Positions 1-12,249 of a stretch of 64,000 nucleotides of DNA are shown here, one piece after another. Every line of letters begins with the position of its first letter. Within the stretch, counting starts at the first letter, position 1. Source of the DNA: Cognatishimia sp. SS12 (GTDB lineage Bacteria > Pseudomonadota > Alphaproteobacteria > Rhodobacterales > Rhodobacteraceae); the NCBI RefSeq assembly GCF_028369055.1, contig NZ_JAQNCZ010000001.1, positions 372,001-436,000 of the forward strand. Reading direction: 5' to 3'. A program made the translations under genes and the position numbers. The notes below the pieces were generated by a model. The model made no database searches. It worked only from the letters and a program-made list of their open reading frames with translations, and had not been told where the DNA came from.

Positions 1-365
1 TGTTCGTGAACACCGAAGGGCGCCCACAGCTTGCGATGCGCGCAAACTTTGCGCCGGGCGAAGCCAAGGAAAACTGGGCGATCCTGCGGGCGCTGTCTGC
101 CGAATTGAATGCGGTCTTGCCGTTTGACAGCCTGGCGCAGCTGCGCACAGCGATGATCGCCGATGTGCCGCATCTGGCGCAGGTGGATCAGGTGATCGAA
201 AACGATTGGCAGCCACAAGAGATTGACGCGCTTGGCGAAGCGGATTTCCGCAGCGCCATCAGCGATTTCTATCTGACCAACCCGATTGCCCGCGCCAGCG
301 CGCTGATGGCAGAGCTGTCTGCCGGCGCAAAGGCCCGCGGCGCTGAAAAAATCGCGGCGGAGTGA
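1..365 (+). CDS. nuoG: NADH-quinone oxidoreductase subunit G, C-terminal end (partial)
   Basis: This is the last ~120 codons of NuoG; the reading frame enters at base 3 and the 5' part lies outside the window. NuoG is the large Fe-S subunit of the peripheral arm of complex I. The visible part begins [20 protein letters not shown], the typical NuoG C-terminal region of alphaproteobacteria, and carries no cluster ligands. It is followed four bases later by a lipoprotein gene and then nuoH, so the operon order supports the call. Identity rests on the sequence pattern and the context. Confidence 0.9.
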   Translation, partial: FVNTEGRPQLAMRANFAPGEAKENWAILRALSAELNAVLPFDSLAQLRTAMIADVPHLAQVDQVIENDWQPQEIDALGEADFRSAISDFYLTNPIARASALMAELSAGAKARGAEKIAAE

Positions 366-369
366 GCTG

Positions 370-786
370 ATGACGCTGTCCATCCCACAAGCAGGCGGTC
401 TGCTGGCGCTTTGCGCTGGCCTGTCGGCCTGCACGGTGGATGGCGGTGATACGGCCGCGCGCGGTGATCTGGATTTTGCCCCCCAATATGATGGCGTCAG
501 CACGCGTCTTCTGGATGGGGATCTGGTGAATTTCCATGTCGAAATGCGCGGGGCAAGAAACGAGGCAGATGTTCAGTCCTATGCCGAATGTGCGGCGGCG
601 CAATATACGCTGATCCGTGGATACGGATTTGCGCGACATCTGCGGACAACAATTGAATTTCAGGGTGGAATTTGGCGAGGGGATGCTGTTTACACCATCT
701 CGCCAGCGCTGCCTCGTGGATTGAAAACCATCGACGCGGAAGTCACGGTTTCAAGCTGCGAAGAAAATAGAATACCCACGGTGTGA
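370..786 (+). CDS. Small lipoprotein inside the nuo operon
   Basis: The 138-residue product has a short N-terminal hydrophobic stretch ending in a lipobox L18-S19-A20-C21, so it is probably exported and lipidated at Cys21. The rest is soluble, with two further cysteines in the middle and one near the C-terminus, and no domain I can name. It sits between nuoG and nuoH with gaps of only 4 and 6 bases, so it should be co-transcribed and made with complex I. Unidentified reading frames between nuo genes are known in Rhodobacter. A role in complex I assembly or envelope attachment is only a guess. Confidence 0.8.
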   Translation: MTLSIPQAGGLLALCAGLSACTVDGGDTAARGDLDFAPQYDGVSTRLLDGDLVNFHVEMRGARNEADVQSYAECAAAQYTLIRGYGFARHLRTTIEFQGGIWRGDAVYTISPALPRGLKTIDAEVTVSSCEENRIPTV

Positions 787-792
787 GGACCT

Positions 793-2726
<1,934 letters not shown>

Positions 2727-2730
<4 letters not shown>

Positions 2731-3335
2731 CCATTGCGGTGCTTGCATTCTACCTGTTTGCGATCTGTGTGATCGCGGGCGGTCTTTTCACGGTCATCAG
2801 CAAGAACCCGGTGCATTCCGTACTGTGGTTGATTTTGGCCTTCATCAGCTCTGCCGGGCTGTTCGTGCTTTTGGGCGCGGAATTCGTGGCGATGCTGCTG
2901 GTCATTGTTTATGTCGGCGCGGTCGCAGTGCTGTTCCTCTTTGTTGTGATGATGCTGGACGTTGACTTTGCCGAGCTTAAAGCCGGGATGGCGCAATATC
3001 TGCCGCTTGCCATTCTGATCGGCGTGGTGCTGCTGATGCAATTCGGCATTGCCTTTGGCGTCTGGGAAACCGCTGAGCAGGCCGAAAGCCTGCGCGCCGC
3101 CGTTGCGCCGGAAGGGGTGGAGAACACCGCCGCGCTTGGCCTGTTGATCTATGACCAATATTTCCTTCTGTTCCAACTGGCGGGGCTGATCCTGCTGGTG
3201 GCGATGATTGGCGCGATTGTCCTGACGATCCGTCACCGCCGCGACATCAAGCGTCAGAATGTTCTGACCCAGATGTGGCGCGATCCGGCCACCGCGATGG
3301 AGCTGAAAGACATCAAACCGGGGCAGGGGCTGTAA
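2727..3335 (+). CDS. nuoJ: NADH-quinone oxidoreductase subunit J
   Basis: NuoJ (ND6 homologue) is a membrane subunit of complex I between NuoH and the antiporter-like subunits. The 202-residue product has about five transmembrane segments and the conserved region [20 protein letters not shown] near residues 52-71, followed by VVMMLDVD. The C-terminal tail is charged. It begins inside the stop of the CMD gene (ATGA) and ends in a TAATG overlap with a tiny open frame that leads into nuoK. Confidence 0.97.
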
Positions 3336-3427
3336 TGGCGCTGCACAAGACTAACAAAGACGCGCGCGGGGATGGCCTTGCTGCCCTGCGTATCGTGAAA
3401 CAAAAAAGAATTGGGACCAGTGGGTGA
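3335..3427 (+). CDS. Possible 30-codon leader-type ORF between nuoJ and nuoK
   Basis: An ATG that shares its first base with the nuoJ stop (TAATG) opens a 30-codon frame with a basic, non-hydrophobic product ([20 protein letters not shown] at its start). It ends five bases before the nuoK ATG, and its last codons overlap the nuoK ribosome site. It could be a real small protein or simply a frame that carries terminating ribosomes across the 96-base nuoJ-nuoK gap. No homology can be judged from this length. Confidence 0.3.
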   Translation: MALHKTNKDARGDGLAALRIVKQKRIGTSG

Positions 3428-3431
3428 CGAT

Positions 3432-3737
3432 ATGATCGGACTGGAACATTATTTGACCGTGGCGGCGACCTTGTTCGTCATTGGTATTTTTGGCCTCTTC
3501 CTCAACCGGAAGAACGTCATCATCCTCTTGATGTCGATCGAACTGATGCTGCTGGCGGTGAATATCAACCTCGTGGCGTTCTCCAGCTATCTTGGCGATC
3601 TGGTCGGGCAGGTGTTCACGCTTTTCGTGCTCACCGTGGCAGCCGCAGAGGCGGCGATTGGCCTCGCGATCCTGGTGTCCTTCTTCCGCAACCGTGGCAC
3701 CATCGCGGTTGAAGATGTCAACGTGATGAAAGGCTGA
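3432..3737 (+). CDS. nuoK: NADH-quinone oxidoreductase subunit K
   Basis: The 101-residue product is NuoK (ND4L homologue), a three-helix proton-pathway subunit. Conserved features are [20 protein letters not shown] with the membrane glutamate near residue 36, and a second glutamate in [15 protein letters not shown] chose the ATG at 3432 ([11 protein letters not shown]) because it gives the family's usual length of 101; a GTG seven codons upstream is the only simple alternative. A GGGTGA ribosome site lies just upstream. Confidence 0.97.
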   Translation: MIGLEHYLTVAATLFVIGIFGLFLNRKNVIILLMSIELMLLAVNINLVAFSSYLGDLVGQVFTLFVLTVAAAEAAIGLAILVSFFRNRGTIAVEDVNVMKG

Positions 3738-3743
3738 TCGAGC

Positions 3744-5867
3744 ATGGAAACCATCATCCTCTTTGCGCCTCTCGTCGGGGCGATTGTCGGCGGCTTTGGC
3801 TGGCGGTATATCGGCGAGACCGCCGCGCAATACCTGACCACCGGCCTGCTGTTCCTGGCCTGTGCGCTCTCTTGGATCGTGTTCCTGACCCATGGGCCAG
3901 AGACGCAGCACATCCATATTCTGGATTTCATCCAATCCGGCGCGCTGGACACCAGCTGGTCCATCCGTCTGGACCGTCTGACATCCATCATGCTGATTGT
4001 TGTCACCTCGGTGTCGGCGCTCGTGCATCTTTATTCGCTGGGCTACATGGCGCATGACGATCATTTTGGGGACGACTACAAATACAAAGCGCGCTTCTTT
4101 GCCTACCTCAGCTTCTTCACCTTTGCGATGCTGATGCTGGTGACATCTGACAACCTTGTGCAGATGTTCTTTGGCTGGGAAGGCGTGGGCGTGGCCTCCT
4201 ATTTGCTGATTGGCTTTTACTTCAAGAAGCCTTCGGCAGGTGCCGCCGCGATCAAAGCCTTTGTTGTGAACCGTGTCGGTGACTTTGGCTTTGCGCTGGG
4301 GATCTTCGGCCTCTTCATGCTGACCGACAGCATTCAGTTCGACGTGATCTTTGCCTCTGCGCCGGAGCTGGCGGAAACCACTGTGACCTTCCTTTGGACC
4401 GACTGGAACGCGGCGAACCTTTTGGCCTTCCTGCTGTTTGTCGGCGCGATGGGGAAATCGGCGCAGCTGTTCCTGCACACATGGCTGCCGGACGCGATGG
4501 AAGGCCCGACCCCTGTGTCGGCGCTGATCCACGCGGCGACCATGGTGACTGCGGGTGTATTCCTGGTGTGCCGCATGTCGCCGCTGATGGAATATGCCGA
4601 TGCGACCATGGCGTTTGTGACCTTCTTGGGCGCGACAACGGCCTTTGTTGCCGCGACCATCGGTCTGGTGCAGAACGATATCAAACGTGTGATTGCCTAT
4701 TCGACCATGTCACAGCTGGGCTATATGTTCGTGGCTGCGGGCGTTGGCGTTTATTCGGTGGCGATGTTCCACCTGTTCACCCACGCATTCTTCAAAGCGA
4801 TGCTGTTCCTGGGCGCGGGCTCTGTCATTCACGGCATGCACCACGAGCAAGACATGCGGAACTATGGCGGTCTGCGTAAAAAGCTGCCTTATACCTTCTG
4901 GGCGATGATGCTGGGCACATTGGCCATCACCGGGGTTGGTATTCCGCTGACCCATATTGGTTTTGCTGGCTTCCTGTCCAAGGATGCGGTGATTGAAAGC
5001 GCCTTTGCGGGCACGGCGGGTGGCTATGCCTTCTGGATGCTGGTGATCGCAGCGCTTTTCACCAGCTTTTACAGCTGGCGCCTGATGTTCCTGACCTTCT
5101 TCGGCAAGGCCCGTGGCGACGCGCATACCCATGACCATGCGCATGAAAGCCCGATGGTGATGCTGGTGCCACTTGGGGTTCTGTCCCTTGGGGCGGTCTT
5201 TGCCGGGATGATCTGGTATGGCAGCTTCTTTGGCGACCACCATAAGGTGAACAGCTTCTTCGGGATCGAGGCGCACGCCGAGGCCTCCGAACATGGCGAT
5301 GACAGCCACGGTGAAGCCGCTAAGGCGGATGACCATGGCGCAGCGGATACCCACGGCACCGCGGATGACCATGGCGCGGACAGCGCAATGGCGGATGCCG
5401 CCCATGGCGCGGCACCCACCGGCGCGATCTTCATGGCCGCGGACAACCACGTGCTGGACGATGCGCACCACGTGCCGACCTGGGTTAAACTCAGCCCATT
5501 TGTGGCCATGGTCATCGGGTTCATCACTGCGGTCTGGTTCTACATTTGGAACCCCGAGATGCCCAAGCGCGTCGCGCAAACGCAGCGCCCGCTCTATCTG
5601 TTCCTCTTGAACAAATGGTACTTTGACGAGATCTACGATTTCCTCTTTGTGCGTCCGGCGATGGCGATCGGCCGCTTCTTCTGGAAGCGCGGGGATGGCA
5701 ATGTGATTGATGGCTCTATCAATGGCGTCGCCATGGGCATTGTGCCCTTCTTCACCAAACTCGCTGGCCGCGCGCAGTCCGGTTACATCTTTACCTATGC
5801 CTTTGCCATGGTGATCGGCCTCGCCGTTCTCATCACCTGGATGACGCTCAGCGGAGGAGCGCACTGA
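3744..5867 (+). CDS. nuoL: NADH-quinone oxidoreductase subunit L
   Basis: NuoL (ND5 homologue) is the distal antiporter-like proton pump of complex I, with the long lateral helix. The 707-residue product contains [18 protein letters not shown] near residue 142 and [18 protein letters not shown] near residue 350, both diagnostic. An unusual hydrophilic insert rich in His, Asp and Ala (roughly residues 455-570, with many DDHG, HGA and HD clusters) lies in the C-terminal third. It is encoded six bases after nuoK and its stop overlaps the nuoM start (TGATG). Confidence 0.97.
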   Translation: METIILFAPLVGAIVGGFGWRYIGETAAQYLTTGLLFLACALSWIVFLTHGPETQHIHILDFIQSGALDTSWSIRLDRLTSIMLIVVTSVSALVHLYSLGYMAHDDHFGDDYKYKARFFAYLSFFTFAMLMLVTSDNLVQMFFGWEGVGVASYLLIGFYFKKPSAGAAAIKAFVVNRVGDFGFALGIFGLFMLTDSIQFDVIFASAPELAETTVTFLWTDWNAANLLAFLLFVGAMGKSAQLFLHTWLPDAMEGPTPVSALIHAATMVTAGVFLVCRMSPLMEYADATMAFVTFLGATTAFVAATIGLVQNDIKRVIAYSTMSQLGYMFVAAGVGVYSVAMFHLFTHAFFKAMLFLGAGSVIHGMHHEQDMRNYGGLRKKLPYTFWAMMLGTLAITGVGIPLTHIGFAGFLSKDAVIESAFAGTAGGYAFWMLVIAALFTSFYSWRLMFLTFFGKARGDAHTHDHAHESPMVMLVPLGVLSLGAVFAGMIWYGSFFGDHHKVNSFFGIEAHAEASEHGDDSHGEAAKADDHGAADTHGTADDHGADSAMADAAHGAAPTGAIFMAADNHVLDDAHHVPTWVKLSPFVAMVIGFITAVWFYIWNPEMPKRVAQTQRPLYLFLLNKWYFDEIYDFLFVRPAMAIGRFFWKRGDGNVIDGSINGVAMGIVPFFTKLAGRAQSGYIFTYAFAMVIGLAVLITWMTLSGGAH

Positions 5868-7408
5868 TGGATAACCTTCTTTCCATTGTCACCTTCATTC
5901 CTGCGCTGGCGGCGGCGATCCTGCTGGTGTTCCTGCGCGGGGACAGCGACAGCGCCGCGCGCAACGCCAAATGGGTGGCGCTGATTGCAACGGTGATCAC
6001 CTTTCTGATTTCGCTGTTCATCCTGTTCCAGTTCGACCCGAATGACACCAACATGCAGTTCGTTGAAGAGCGCGACTGGCTCTTGGGCCTGAAGTACAAG
6101 CTGGGCGTGGACGGCATTTCGGTGCTCTTCGTGATGCTCACGACCTTCATGATGCCGCTGACCATCGCGGCCTCCTGGGGTGTGGAAAAGCGCGTGAAGG
6201 AATACATGATTGCCTTCCTGCTTCTGGAAACGCTGATGCTGGGCGTCTTTATGGCGCTGGATCTGGTGCTGTTCTACCTCTTCTTTGAGGCTGGCCTGAT
6301 CCCGATGTTCCTGATCATCGGCATCTGGGGCGGTGCGAACCGCATCTACGCAAGCTTTAAGTTCTTCCTGTACACCTTCCTTGGCTCTGTTCTGATGCTG
6401 GTGGCCATGGTGGCGATGTTTGCTGACGCTGGCACCACCGACATTCCGACGCTGATGAACCATACGTTTGCCTCTGAAAGCTTCTCTATCCTTGGCATTC
6501 AGGTCATCGGTGGTCTGCAGACCCTGCTGTTCCTGGCGTTCTTTGCCTCTTTTGCGGTAAAAATGCCGATGTGGCCGGTGCACACCTGGTTGCCGGATGC
6601 GCACGTTCAGGCCCCAACCGCGGGGTCGGTTGTGCTGGCGGCGATCCTCTTGAAAATGGGCGGCTATGGCTTCCTGCGGTTCAGCTTGCCGATGTTCCCC
6701 ATTGGGGCGGATGTGCTGACCGATCTGGTGCTGTGGATGTCGGCGATTGCCATTGTCTACACCTCGCTGGTGGCGCTGGTGCAGCAGGACATGAAAAAGC
6801 TGATCGCTTATTCCTCGGTTGCGCACATGGGCTATGTGACCATGGGGATCTTTGTTGGAAACCAGCAGGGGATTGACGGCGCGATCTTCCAGATGATCAG
6901 CCACGGCTTTATCTCTGGCGCGCTCTTCCTGTGCGTTGGCGTGATCTATGATCGTATGCACACCCGCGATATCGACGCCTATGGTGGCCTTGTGAACCGC
7001 ATGCCAGCCTATGCGCTGATCTTCATGTTCTTCACCATGGCCAACGTTGGCCTGCCGGGCACCTCTGGTTTTGTCGGTGAATTCCTGACCCTGATGGGGG
7101 CCTTCCAGAAAAACACCTGGGTGGCCGCAATTGCGACCTCGGGTGTGATCCTCTCGGCGGCCTATGCGCTGTGGCTCTATCGCCGCGTCGTGTTGGGCGA
7201 GCTGATCAAGGAAAGCCTGAAAACCATCACCGATATGACCGCGCGCGAAAAATGGATTTTTGCACCGCTGGTGGCAATGACCCTGATCCTGGGTGTTTAC
7301 CCGGCGCTGGTCACAGATATCATTGGCCCCTCGGTTGAGGCGCTGCTTATTAACTACGAAACCGCACTGGCTCATGCTCCGGCAGCAGGCCAAGTGGCTG
7401 CGCACTGA
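5867..7408 (+). CDS. nuoM: NADH-quinone oxidoreductase subunit M
   Basis: NuoM (ND4 homologue) is the middle antiporter-like subunit of complex I. The 513-residue product shows the diagnostic stretch [19 protein letters not shown] near residue 235, then [18 protein letters not shown] and [13 protein letters not shown]. The family has about 14 transmembrane helices, with a lysine and glutamate inside the membrane for proton transfer. Translation is coupled to nuoL by a one-base TGATG overlap. Confidence 0.98.
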   Translation: MDNLLSIVTFIPALAAAILLVFLRGDSDSAARNAKWVALIATVITFLISLFILFQFDPNDTNMQFVEERDWLLGLKYKLGVDGISVLFVMLTTFMMPLTIAASWGVEKRVKEYMIAFLLLETLMLGVFMALDLVLFYLFFEAGLIPMFLIIGIWGGANRIYASFKFFLYTFLGSVLMLVAMVAMFADAGTTDIPTLMNHTFASESFSILGIQVIGGLQTLLFLAFFASFAVKMPMWPVHTWLPDAHVQAPTAGSVVLAAILLKMGGYGFLRFSLPMFPIGADVLTDLVLWMSAIAIVYTSLVALVQQDMKKLIAYSSVAHMGYVTMGIFVGNQQGIDGAIFQMISHGFISGALFLCVGVIYDRMHTRDIDAYGGLVNRMPAYALIFMFFTMANVGLPGTSGFVGEFLTLMGAFQKNTWVAAIATSGVILSAAYALWLYRRVVLGELIKESLKTITDMTAREKWIFAPLVAMTLILGVYPALVTDIIGPSVEALLINYETALAHAPAAGQVAAH

Positions 7409-7423
7409 CGGGAGCCATCCAAG

Positions 7424-8866
7424 ATGATCTCTGCTGATCTGAATATCATCCTGCCGGAAGTCATTCTGGCGATCTACGCGATGGTCGCGCTTGTGGGCGC
7501 GGTCTACACCGGAAAGGACGCGCTGGCCGGGCCGCTGACCTGGCTGACGGCGGGGGTCTTTGTCCTGCTTGCGGCCTGGATTGGTCTGGGCGGTGAAGGC
7601 AACCAGACCGCCTTTGGCGGCATGTTCAACGACGATGGCTTTGCGCGCTTTGCCAAAGTGACCATCCTGCTGTCTGCCGCCGCTGTGCTGGTGATGGGCA
7701 AGGACTATATGGCGCGCCGCGACATGCTGCGCTTTGAATATGCCTCGCTTGTCTCGCTGGCCGTTGTCGGCATGATGATGATGGTAAGCGCGGGCAACCT
7801 GATGTCGCTCTACATGGGACTCGAGTTGCAATCGCTGGCGCTCTATGTCGTCGCCTCGCTGCGTCGTGACAGCGTGAAATCGACCGAAGCGGGCATGAAA
7901 TACTTCGTGCTGGGCGCGCTCTCCTCCGGTTTGCTGCTTTATGGCTCCTCGCTGGTCTACGGCTTTGCCGGGACAACTGATTTCGCGGGGATCATCATTG
8001 CGGCGGGCGAGGGGCACACCACTCTCGGTCTGCTCTTTGGTCTGACCTTCATTGCCTGTGGCCTTGCGTTCAAAGTGTCGGCTGTGCCGTTCCACATGTG
8101 GACACCGGATGTCTACGAAGGTGCGCCAACGCCGATAACAGCGTTTTTTGCCACCGCGCCAAAAGTGGCGGCTATGGCCCTGTTTGCGCGCGTCGTGCAT
8201 GATGCCTTTGGCGGCGTTGTGAAGGATTGGCAGCAGATCATCGCGCTGCTTTCGCTGCTGTCGATGTTCCTGGGCGCGGTTGCGGCCATCGGTCAAAGAG
8301 ACATCAAACGCCTGATGGCCTATTCGTCGATTGCCCATATGGGCTATGCGCTGATGGGTCTGGCGGCAGGGACAGCCTTTGGCGTGCAGGCGATGCTGAT
8401 CTATATGGCGATCTACGTCACCATGAATATCGGTACATTCGCCTTTATCCTGTCGATGGAGAAAGATGGCCACCCGGTCACGGATATTGCCGCGCTGAAC
8501 ATGTATTCCAAGCGCGCGCCCGGCAAGGCGCTGGCCATGCTGATCCTGCTGTTCTCGCTGGCGGGGGTTCCGCCGCTGGTCGGGTTCTTTGGCAAGTTCT
8601 ATGTGCTGCGGGCCGCCTATGATGCGGGCCTCGCGTGGCTGGCCATCGCGGGTGTGATCGCCTCTGTGATTGGCGCGTTTTATTACCTGCGTATCGTCTT
8701 CTTCATGTACTTTGGCGACGAAGACGCCGAAGGGCTGGATCAGGGCCGCAACCCGGTGCTGATGGGCTTCCTGATGGCCTCGGCTGCGGTGATGCTGATC
8801 GGGGTTGTAAACCTCTTTGGCATCGAAACGCTGGCTGAAGCGGCGGCGCTGACGCTGGTCAACTAA
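7424..8866 (+). CDS. nuoN: NADH-quinone oxidoreductase subunit N
   Basis: NuoN (ND2 homologue) is the third antiporter-like subunit and the last gene of the operon. The 480-residue product includes [15 protein letters not shown] near residue 130, [20 protein letters not shown] near residue 225 and [19 protein letters not shown] strong intrinsic terminator starts 25 bases after the stop, which marks the end of the nuo transcript. Confidence 0.98.
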   Translation: MISADLNIILPEVILAIYAMVALVGAVYTGKDALAGPLTWLTAGVFVLLAAWIGLGGEGNQTAFGGMFNDDGFARFAKVTILLSAAAVLVMGKDYMARRDMLRFEYASLVSLAVVGMMMMVSAGNLMSLYMGLELQSLALYVVASLRRDSVKSTEAGMKYFVLGALSSGLLLYGSSLVYGFAGTTDFAGIIIAAGEGHTTLGLLFGLTFIACGLAFKVSAVPFHMWTPDVYEGAPTPITAFFATAPKVAAMALFARVVHDAFGGVVKDWQQIIALLSLLSMFLGAVAAIGQRDIKRLMAYSSIAHMGYALMGLAAGTAFGVQAMLIYMAIYVTMNIGTFAFILSMEKDGHPVTDIAALNMYSKRAPGKALAMLILLFSLAGVPPLVGFFGKFYVLRAAYDAGLAWLAIAGVIASVIGAFYYLRIVFFMYFGDEDAEGLDQGRNPVLMGFLMASAAVMLIGVVNLFGIETLAEAAALTLVN

Positions 8867-8890
8867 GCGCAGCTCACAAAACAAGTTTGA

Positions 8891-8920
8891 AAGACGCGCC
8901 CGCGACGGGCGCGTCTTTTT
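8891..8920 (+). terminator. Rho-independent terminator of the nuo operon
   Basis: A perfect 12-bp stem (AAGACGCGCCCG paired with CGGGCGCGTCTT) with a 3-base loop is followed at once by a run of T. It lies between nuoN and birA and should end the complex I transcript. Confidence 0.93.
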
Positions 8921-8961
8921 GCATTATCATCAGCGCAATATCTCACGAGGAGTGAAAACGC

Positions 8962-9717
8962 ATGTTGCAAGATTGGCCCCAAGGATACGGTCGCGTGGTG
9001 CTTGAGGAAGTGGACAGCACCAATGCCGAGGCTCTGCGTCGCGCCCCGGATCTGACCGGGCCAACCTGGATCTTGGGGCTTAAGCAGACTGCTGGGCGCG
9101 GGCGTCGTGGGCGCGACTGGCGCTCGCAATCTGGCAATTTTGCCGCCACGCTGGTGCTACGGCCGCAGGAAACCCCGGATGTGGTTGCCCTGCGCAGTTT
9201 TGTGGCGGCGCTGGCGCTGTTTGATGCCTTTGTGGCGGTCACGGGCCGCGCCACCGGCTTTGCGCTGAAATGGCCCAACGACGTTTTGTTGAACGGCGGG
9301 AAGGTCGCAGGCATCCTGTTGGAAAGCGCGGGGATCAGTGGCCAGCAGATCGCACATATGGCGATCGGGATTGGCGTCAATCTGGCCCAGGCCCCGGATG
9401 CCAGCGCGCTTGAGGCCACCGCGACACGCCCGGTGTCGTTGCTGTCCGAAGGCGGCGCTGCTGTCACGCCAGAGGCGTTTCTGGAGGTGCTGGCTCAGGC
9501 CTATGCCGCCTGGGAGATGCAATTTACCACCTACGGCTTTGAGCCGATCCGCGCGGCTTGGATTGCCCGCGCCGCCAAAATCGGCGAGGTGATCCGCGCC
9601 CGCACCATGCGCGAGGAGTTCACCGGCACGTTTGAGACGGTGGACAAACAGGGCAATCTGGTGTTGAAGACGGCGCAAGGCGCTGTGGCGATCCCCGCCG
9701 CTGATATCTTTTTCTGA
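8962..9717 (+). CDS. birA: Biotin--[acetyl-CoA-carboxylase] ligase
   Basis: The enzyme makes biotinyl-AMP and transfers biotin to carboxylase carrier proteins. The 251-residue product has the biotin-binding loop QTAGRGRRGRDW near residue 40 and the KWPNDVLLNGGKVAGIL motif near residue 103. It lacks the N-terminal winged helix of E. coli BirA, so it is a monofunctional ligase and not a repressor. An AGGAG site lies upstream of the ATG. It is the first gene of a birA-coaX-rnj unit. Confidence 0.95.
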   Translation: MLQDWPQGYGRVVLEEVDSTNAEALRRAPDLTGPTWILGLKQTAGRGRRGRDWRSQSGNFAATLVLRPQETPDVVALRSFVAALALFDAFVAVTGRATGFALKWPNDVLLNGGKVAGILLESAGISGQQIAHMAIGIGVNLAQAPDASALEATATRPVSLLSEGGAAVTPEAFLEVLAQAYAAWEMQFTTYGFEPIRAAWIARAAKIGEVIRARTMREEFTGTFETVDKQGNLVLKTAQGAVAIPAADIFF

Positions 9718-9728
9718 GGGTGGTGAGC

Positions 9729-10499
9729 ATGCTTCTGACCATTGACTGCGGCAATACCAATACCGTGTTTTCGATCTGGGATGGCACGCGGTTTCTGGCG
9801 ACTTGGCGCACAGCCACCATGCACCAGCGGACCGCTGATCAGTATTTTGTCTGGCTGTCCACACTGATGGAAGTGCAAAAGCTGAAGGTTGAGATCACGG
9901 ATATGATCATCAGCTCCACCGTGCCGCGCGTTGTGTTCAATCTGCGGGTCTTGGCCGATCGGTATTTCAATTGCCGGCCGCTGGTGGTAGGCAAGCCGGA
10001 ATGCAATTTGCCCGTGGACGTCCGTGTCGATACCGGCACCCAGGTGGGCCCAGACCGGCTGGTTAACACGGTAGCTGGCCATGCCCTTTATGGCGGTGAT
10101 CTGATTATCGTTGATTTTGGTACCGCAACCACCTTTGATGTTGTAGCTGCTGATGGGGCCTATATTGGGGGTGTGATTGCGCCGGGCGTGAACCTAAGCC
10201 TTGAGGCGCTGCATTTGGCTGCAGCCGCGCTGCCACATGTTGATATCAGCAAACCGCAATCGGTGATCGGTACCAATACCGTGGCCTGCATGCAATCGGG
10301 TGTGTTCTGGGGCTATGTTGGCCTTGTGCGCGAGATTTGCGCCCGCATCAAAGCCGAGCGTGATCGGCCTATGAAAGTAATTTCTACGGGGGGGCTCGCC
10401 CCGTTATTTCAACAGAGCGAAGCGTTGTTTGACGCTTTTGAAGATGACCTAACAATGCATGGGCTCACAGTGATCCATGCCTACAATACAGAAAGCTAA
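9729..10499 (+). CDS. coaX: Type III pantothenate kinase
   Basis: CoaX phosphorylates pantothenate, the first step of coenzyme A synthesis. The ~256-residue product begins MLLTIDCGNTNTVFSIWD, the phosphate-binding DxGNT motif of the ASKHA fold, and has GPDRLVN near residue 100 and DFGTATTFDVV near residue 125, both typical of type III enzymes. I chose the ATG at 9729; two GTG codons at 9720 and 9723 are possible but lie inside the likely ribosome site. It follows birA by 11 bases and precedes RNase J. Confidence 0.95.
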   Translation: MLLTIDCGNTNTVFSIWDGTRFLATWRTATMHQRTADQYFVWLSTLMEVQKLKVEITDMIISSTVPRVVFNLRVLADRYFNCRPLVVGKPECNLPVDVRVDTGTQVGPDRLVNTVAGHALYGGDLIIVDFGTATTFDVVAADGAYIGGVIAPGVNLSLEALHLAAAALPHVDISKPQSVIGTNTVACMQSGVFWGYVGLVREICARIKAERDRPMKVISTGGLAPLFQQSEALFDAFEDDLTMHGLTVIHAYNTES

Positions 10500-10506
10500 C
10501 GCATTT

Positions 10507-12174
10507 ATGAGCAGTGACCGTTTGATCTATCTGCCCCTTGGTGGGGCGGGTGAAATTGGCATGAACGCCTATGTTTATGGCTATGGTCCGCAGGGCAAAG
10601 AACGTCTGATCCTGGTGGATCTTGGCGTGACTTTTTCCGATATGGAAACTTCGCCCGGTGTTGATCTGATTTTCCCGGATATGAGCTGGCTGATCGCCAA
10701 CAAGGATCGGCTGGACGCCATTTTCATCACCCATGGCCACGAAGACCACGTGGGCGCGGTGGGCCAATTTTGGGAAAAGCTGGGGGCCCCGGTTTACGCG
10801 CGGGCTTTCACGGCCAATCTGGCGCGCCACAAGATGCGCGATCAGGGATTGCCCGATGATGTTGTCACCACGATAGGGGCCTGGCCCGAGGTGACGCAGG
10901 CCGGCCCGTTCAGCGTCGGCGTTCTGCCGATGTCGCATTCGATTCCCGAGAGCGGCGCGTTGGTGATCGACAGCCCGGCAGGTCGCGTCATTCACACCGG
11001 CGATTTCAAGCTGGATGAGACCCCGATTGTGGGCGAACCCTTTGATCCCGACCTTTGGGCGTCGGTCAGCAAAAATGGCGTCAAGGCGCTGGTCTGCGAC
11101 AGCACCAATGTGTTTTCGCCCCATGCGGGCCGCTCCGAAGCCTCGGTTGGTCCCGAAATTGAAAAGCTGGTGGCCGCGGCCCCCAATATGGTCGCAGCGA
11201 CCACCTTTGCCTCCAACGTGGCGCGGGTCAAAACCCTGGCCGAAGCAGGCGAACGCGCTGGTCGCTCGATCTGCCTGATGGGCCGCGCCATGCGCCGGAT
11301 GATCGAAGCCGCGATTGAAACCGGGGTGCTTGACAGCTTTCCCAAGGTGGTCTCACCCGAGGATGCCCGCGCGCTGCCACGCGAAAACCTGATGCTGCTG
11401 GTTACAGGCTCGCAGGGCGAACGCCGCGCCGCAACCGCACAGCTCGCACGCGGCAAGCATAATGGCATGACCCTGAAAGAGGGCGATCTGTTCCTCTTCA
11501 GTTCAAAAACCATTCCGGGCAATGAAAAAGGTGTGTTCCGCATTATCAATCAGCTGTCCGAGAGGGGCGTTGATGTCGTGGATGATACTGGCGGTCTGTA
11601 TCACGTGTCCGGCCATGCCAACCGCCCCGACCTTGAGCGGCTGCAGGATATCGTGAACCCGGATATGGTGATCCCGATGCATGGCGAACACCGCCACCTG
11701 CGCGAGCATGCGAAACTGAGCGAAGCCAAGGGCCGCGCCAGTGTCGTGGCTGTCAACGGCACGATGCTGGATCTGACCGGCGCAGCACCAAAAGTGACCG
11801 AGTTTGTCGAGACCGGCCGGACCTATCTGGATGGCACGGTCAAGATTGGCGCGCTGGATGGTGTGGTGCGTGATCGTATCCGCATGGCGCTGAATGGTCA
11901 TGTCATGGTGAATGTCATTCTGGACGAAGACGATGAGCCCTTGGGCGAGGCCTGGGTGGAAGTGATGGGGTTGCCGGTACAGGGCAGCAGCAATGCACCG
12001 CTGGCTGATATTCTGGAAGCGGACCTGACACAGTTCTTGGGCCGGGCCGGCGCAAAAACGCTGGCGGATGATGACAAACTTGAAGAGGGGCTGCGCCGCA
12101 TAGCGCGCAATTCCTGCAAGGATGAAATCGGCAAAAAACCGGAATGTACGGTGATCATCAGCCGCCTGAGCTAA
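10507..12174 (+). CDS. rnj: Ribonuclease J
   Basis: RNase J is a metallo-beta-lactamase/beta-CASP ribonuclease with endo- and 5'-3' exonuclease activity in RNA maturation and decay. The 555-residue product has HGHEDH (zinc ligands H76, H78, D80, H81), HTGDFK near residue 165 and the beta-CASP region with MHGEHRHL near residue 400. I chose MSSDRLIYLPLGGAGEIG at 10507; an ATG at 10477 would overlap coaX by 23 bases and cannot be excluded. It is the last gene of the birA-coaX-rnj unit. Confidence 0.94.
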   Translation: MSSDRLIYLPLGGAGEIGMNAYVYGYGPQGKERLILVDLGVTFSDMETSPGVDLIFPDMSWLIANKDRLDAIFITHGHEDHVGAVGQFWEKLGAPVYARAFTANLARHKMRDQGLPDDVVTTIGAWPEVTQAGPFSVGVLPMSHSIPESGALVIDSPAGRVIHTGDFKLDETPIVGEPFDPDLWASVSKNGVKALVCDSTNVFSPHAGRSEASVGPEIEKLVAAAPNMVAATTFASNVARVKTLAEAGERAGRSICLMGRAMRRMIEAAIETGVLDSFPKVVSPEDARALPRENLMLLVTGSQGERRAATAQLARGKHNGMTLKEGDLFLFSSKTIPGNEKGVFRIINQLSERGVDVVDDTGGLYHVSGHANRPDLERLQDIVNPDMVIPMHGEHRHLREHAKLSEAKGRASVVAVNGTMLDLTGAAPKVTEFVETGRTYLDGTVKIGALDGVVRDRIRMALNGHVMVNVILDEDDEPLGEAWVEVMGLPVQGSSNAPLADILEADLTQFLGRAGAKTLADDDKLEEGLRRIARNSCKDEIGKKPECTVIISRLS

Positions 12175-12193
12175 GCGCAGGCAAGAGCATACA

Positions 12194-12219
12194 AAAAAGG
12201 GGCCAGCTGGCCCCTTTTT
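12194..12219. terminator. Bidirectional intrinsic terminator between rnj and the helicase gene
   Basis: A 26-base perfect palindrome has A5 and T5 flanking GGGGCCAG/CTGGCCCC. Because the A and T tracts are symmetric it can terminate both the plus-strand rnj transcript and the convergent minus-strand helicase transcript. Confidence 0.92.
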
Positions 12220-12249
12220 CTATTATATCAAACGACTGTTTAAAACGAT

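Noticed and set aside
5795..8884. A 1029-codon open frame on the minus strand across nuoL, nuoM and nuoN
   Set aside because: It is antisense to three certain complex I genes, its product is low-complexity (rich in His, Gln, Arg), and it has no family resemblance. GC-rich coding DNA often leaves such frames open.
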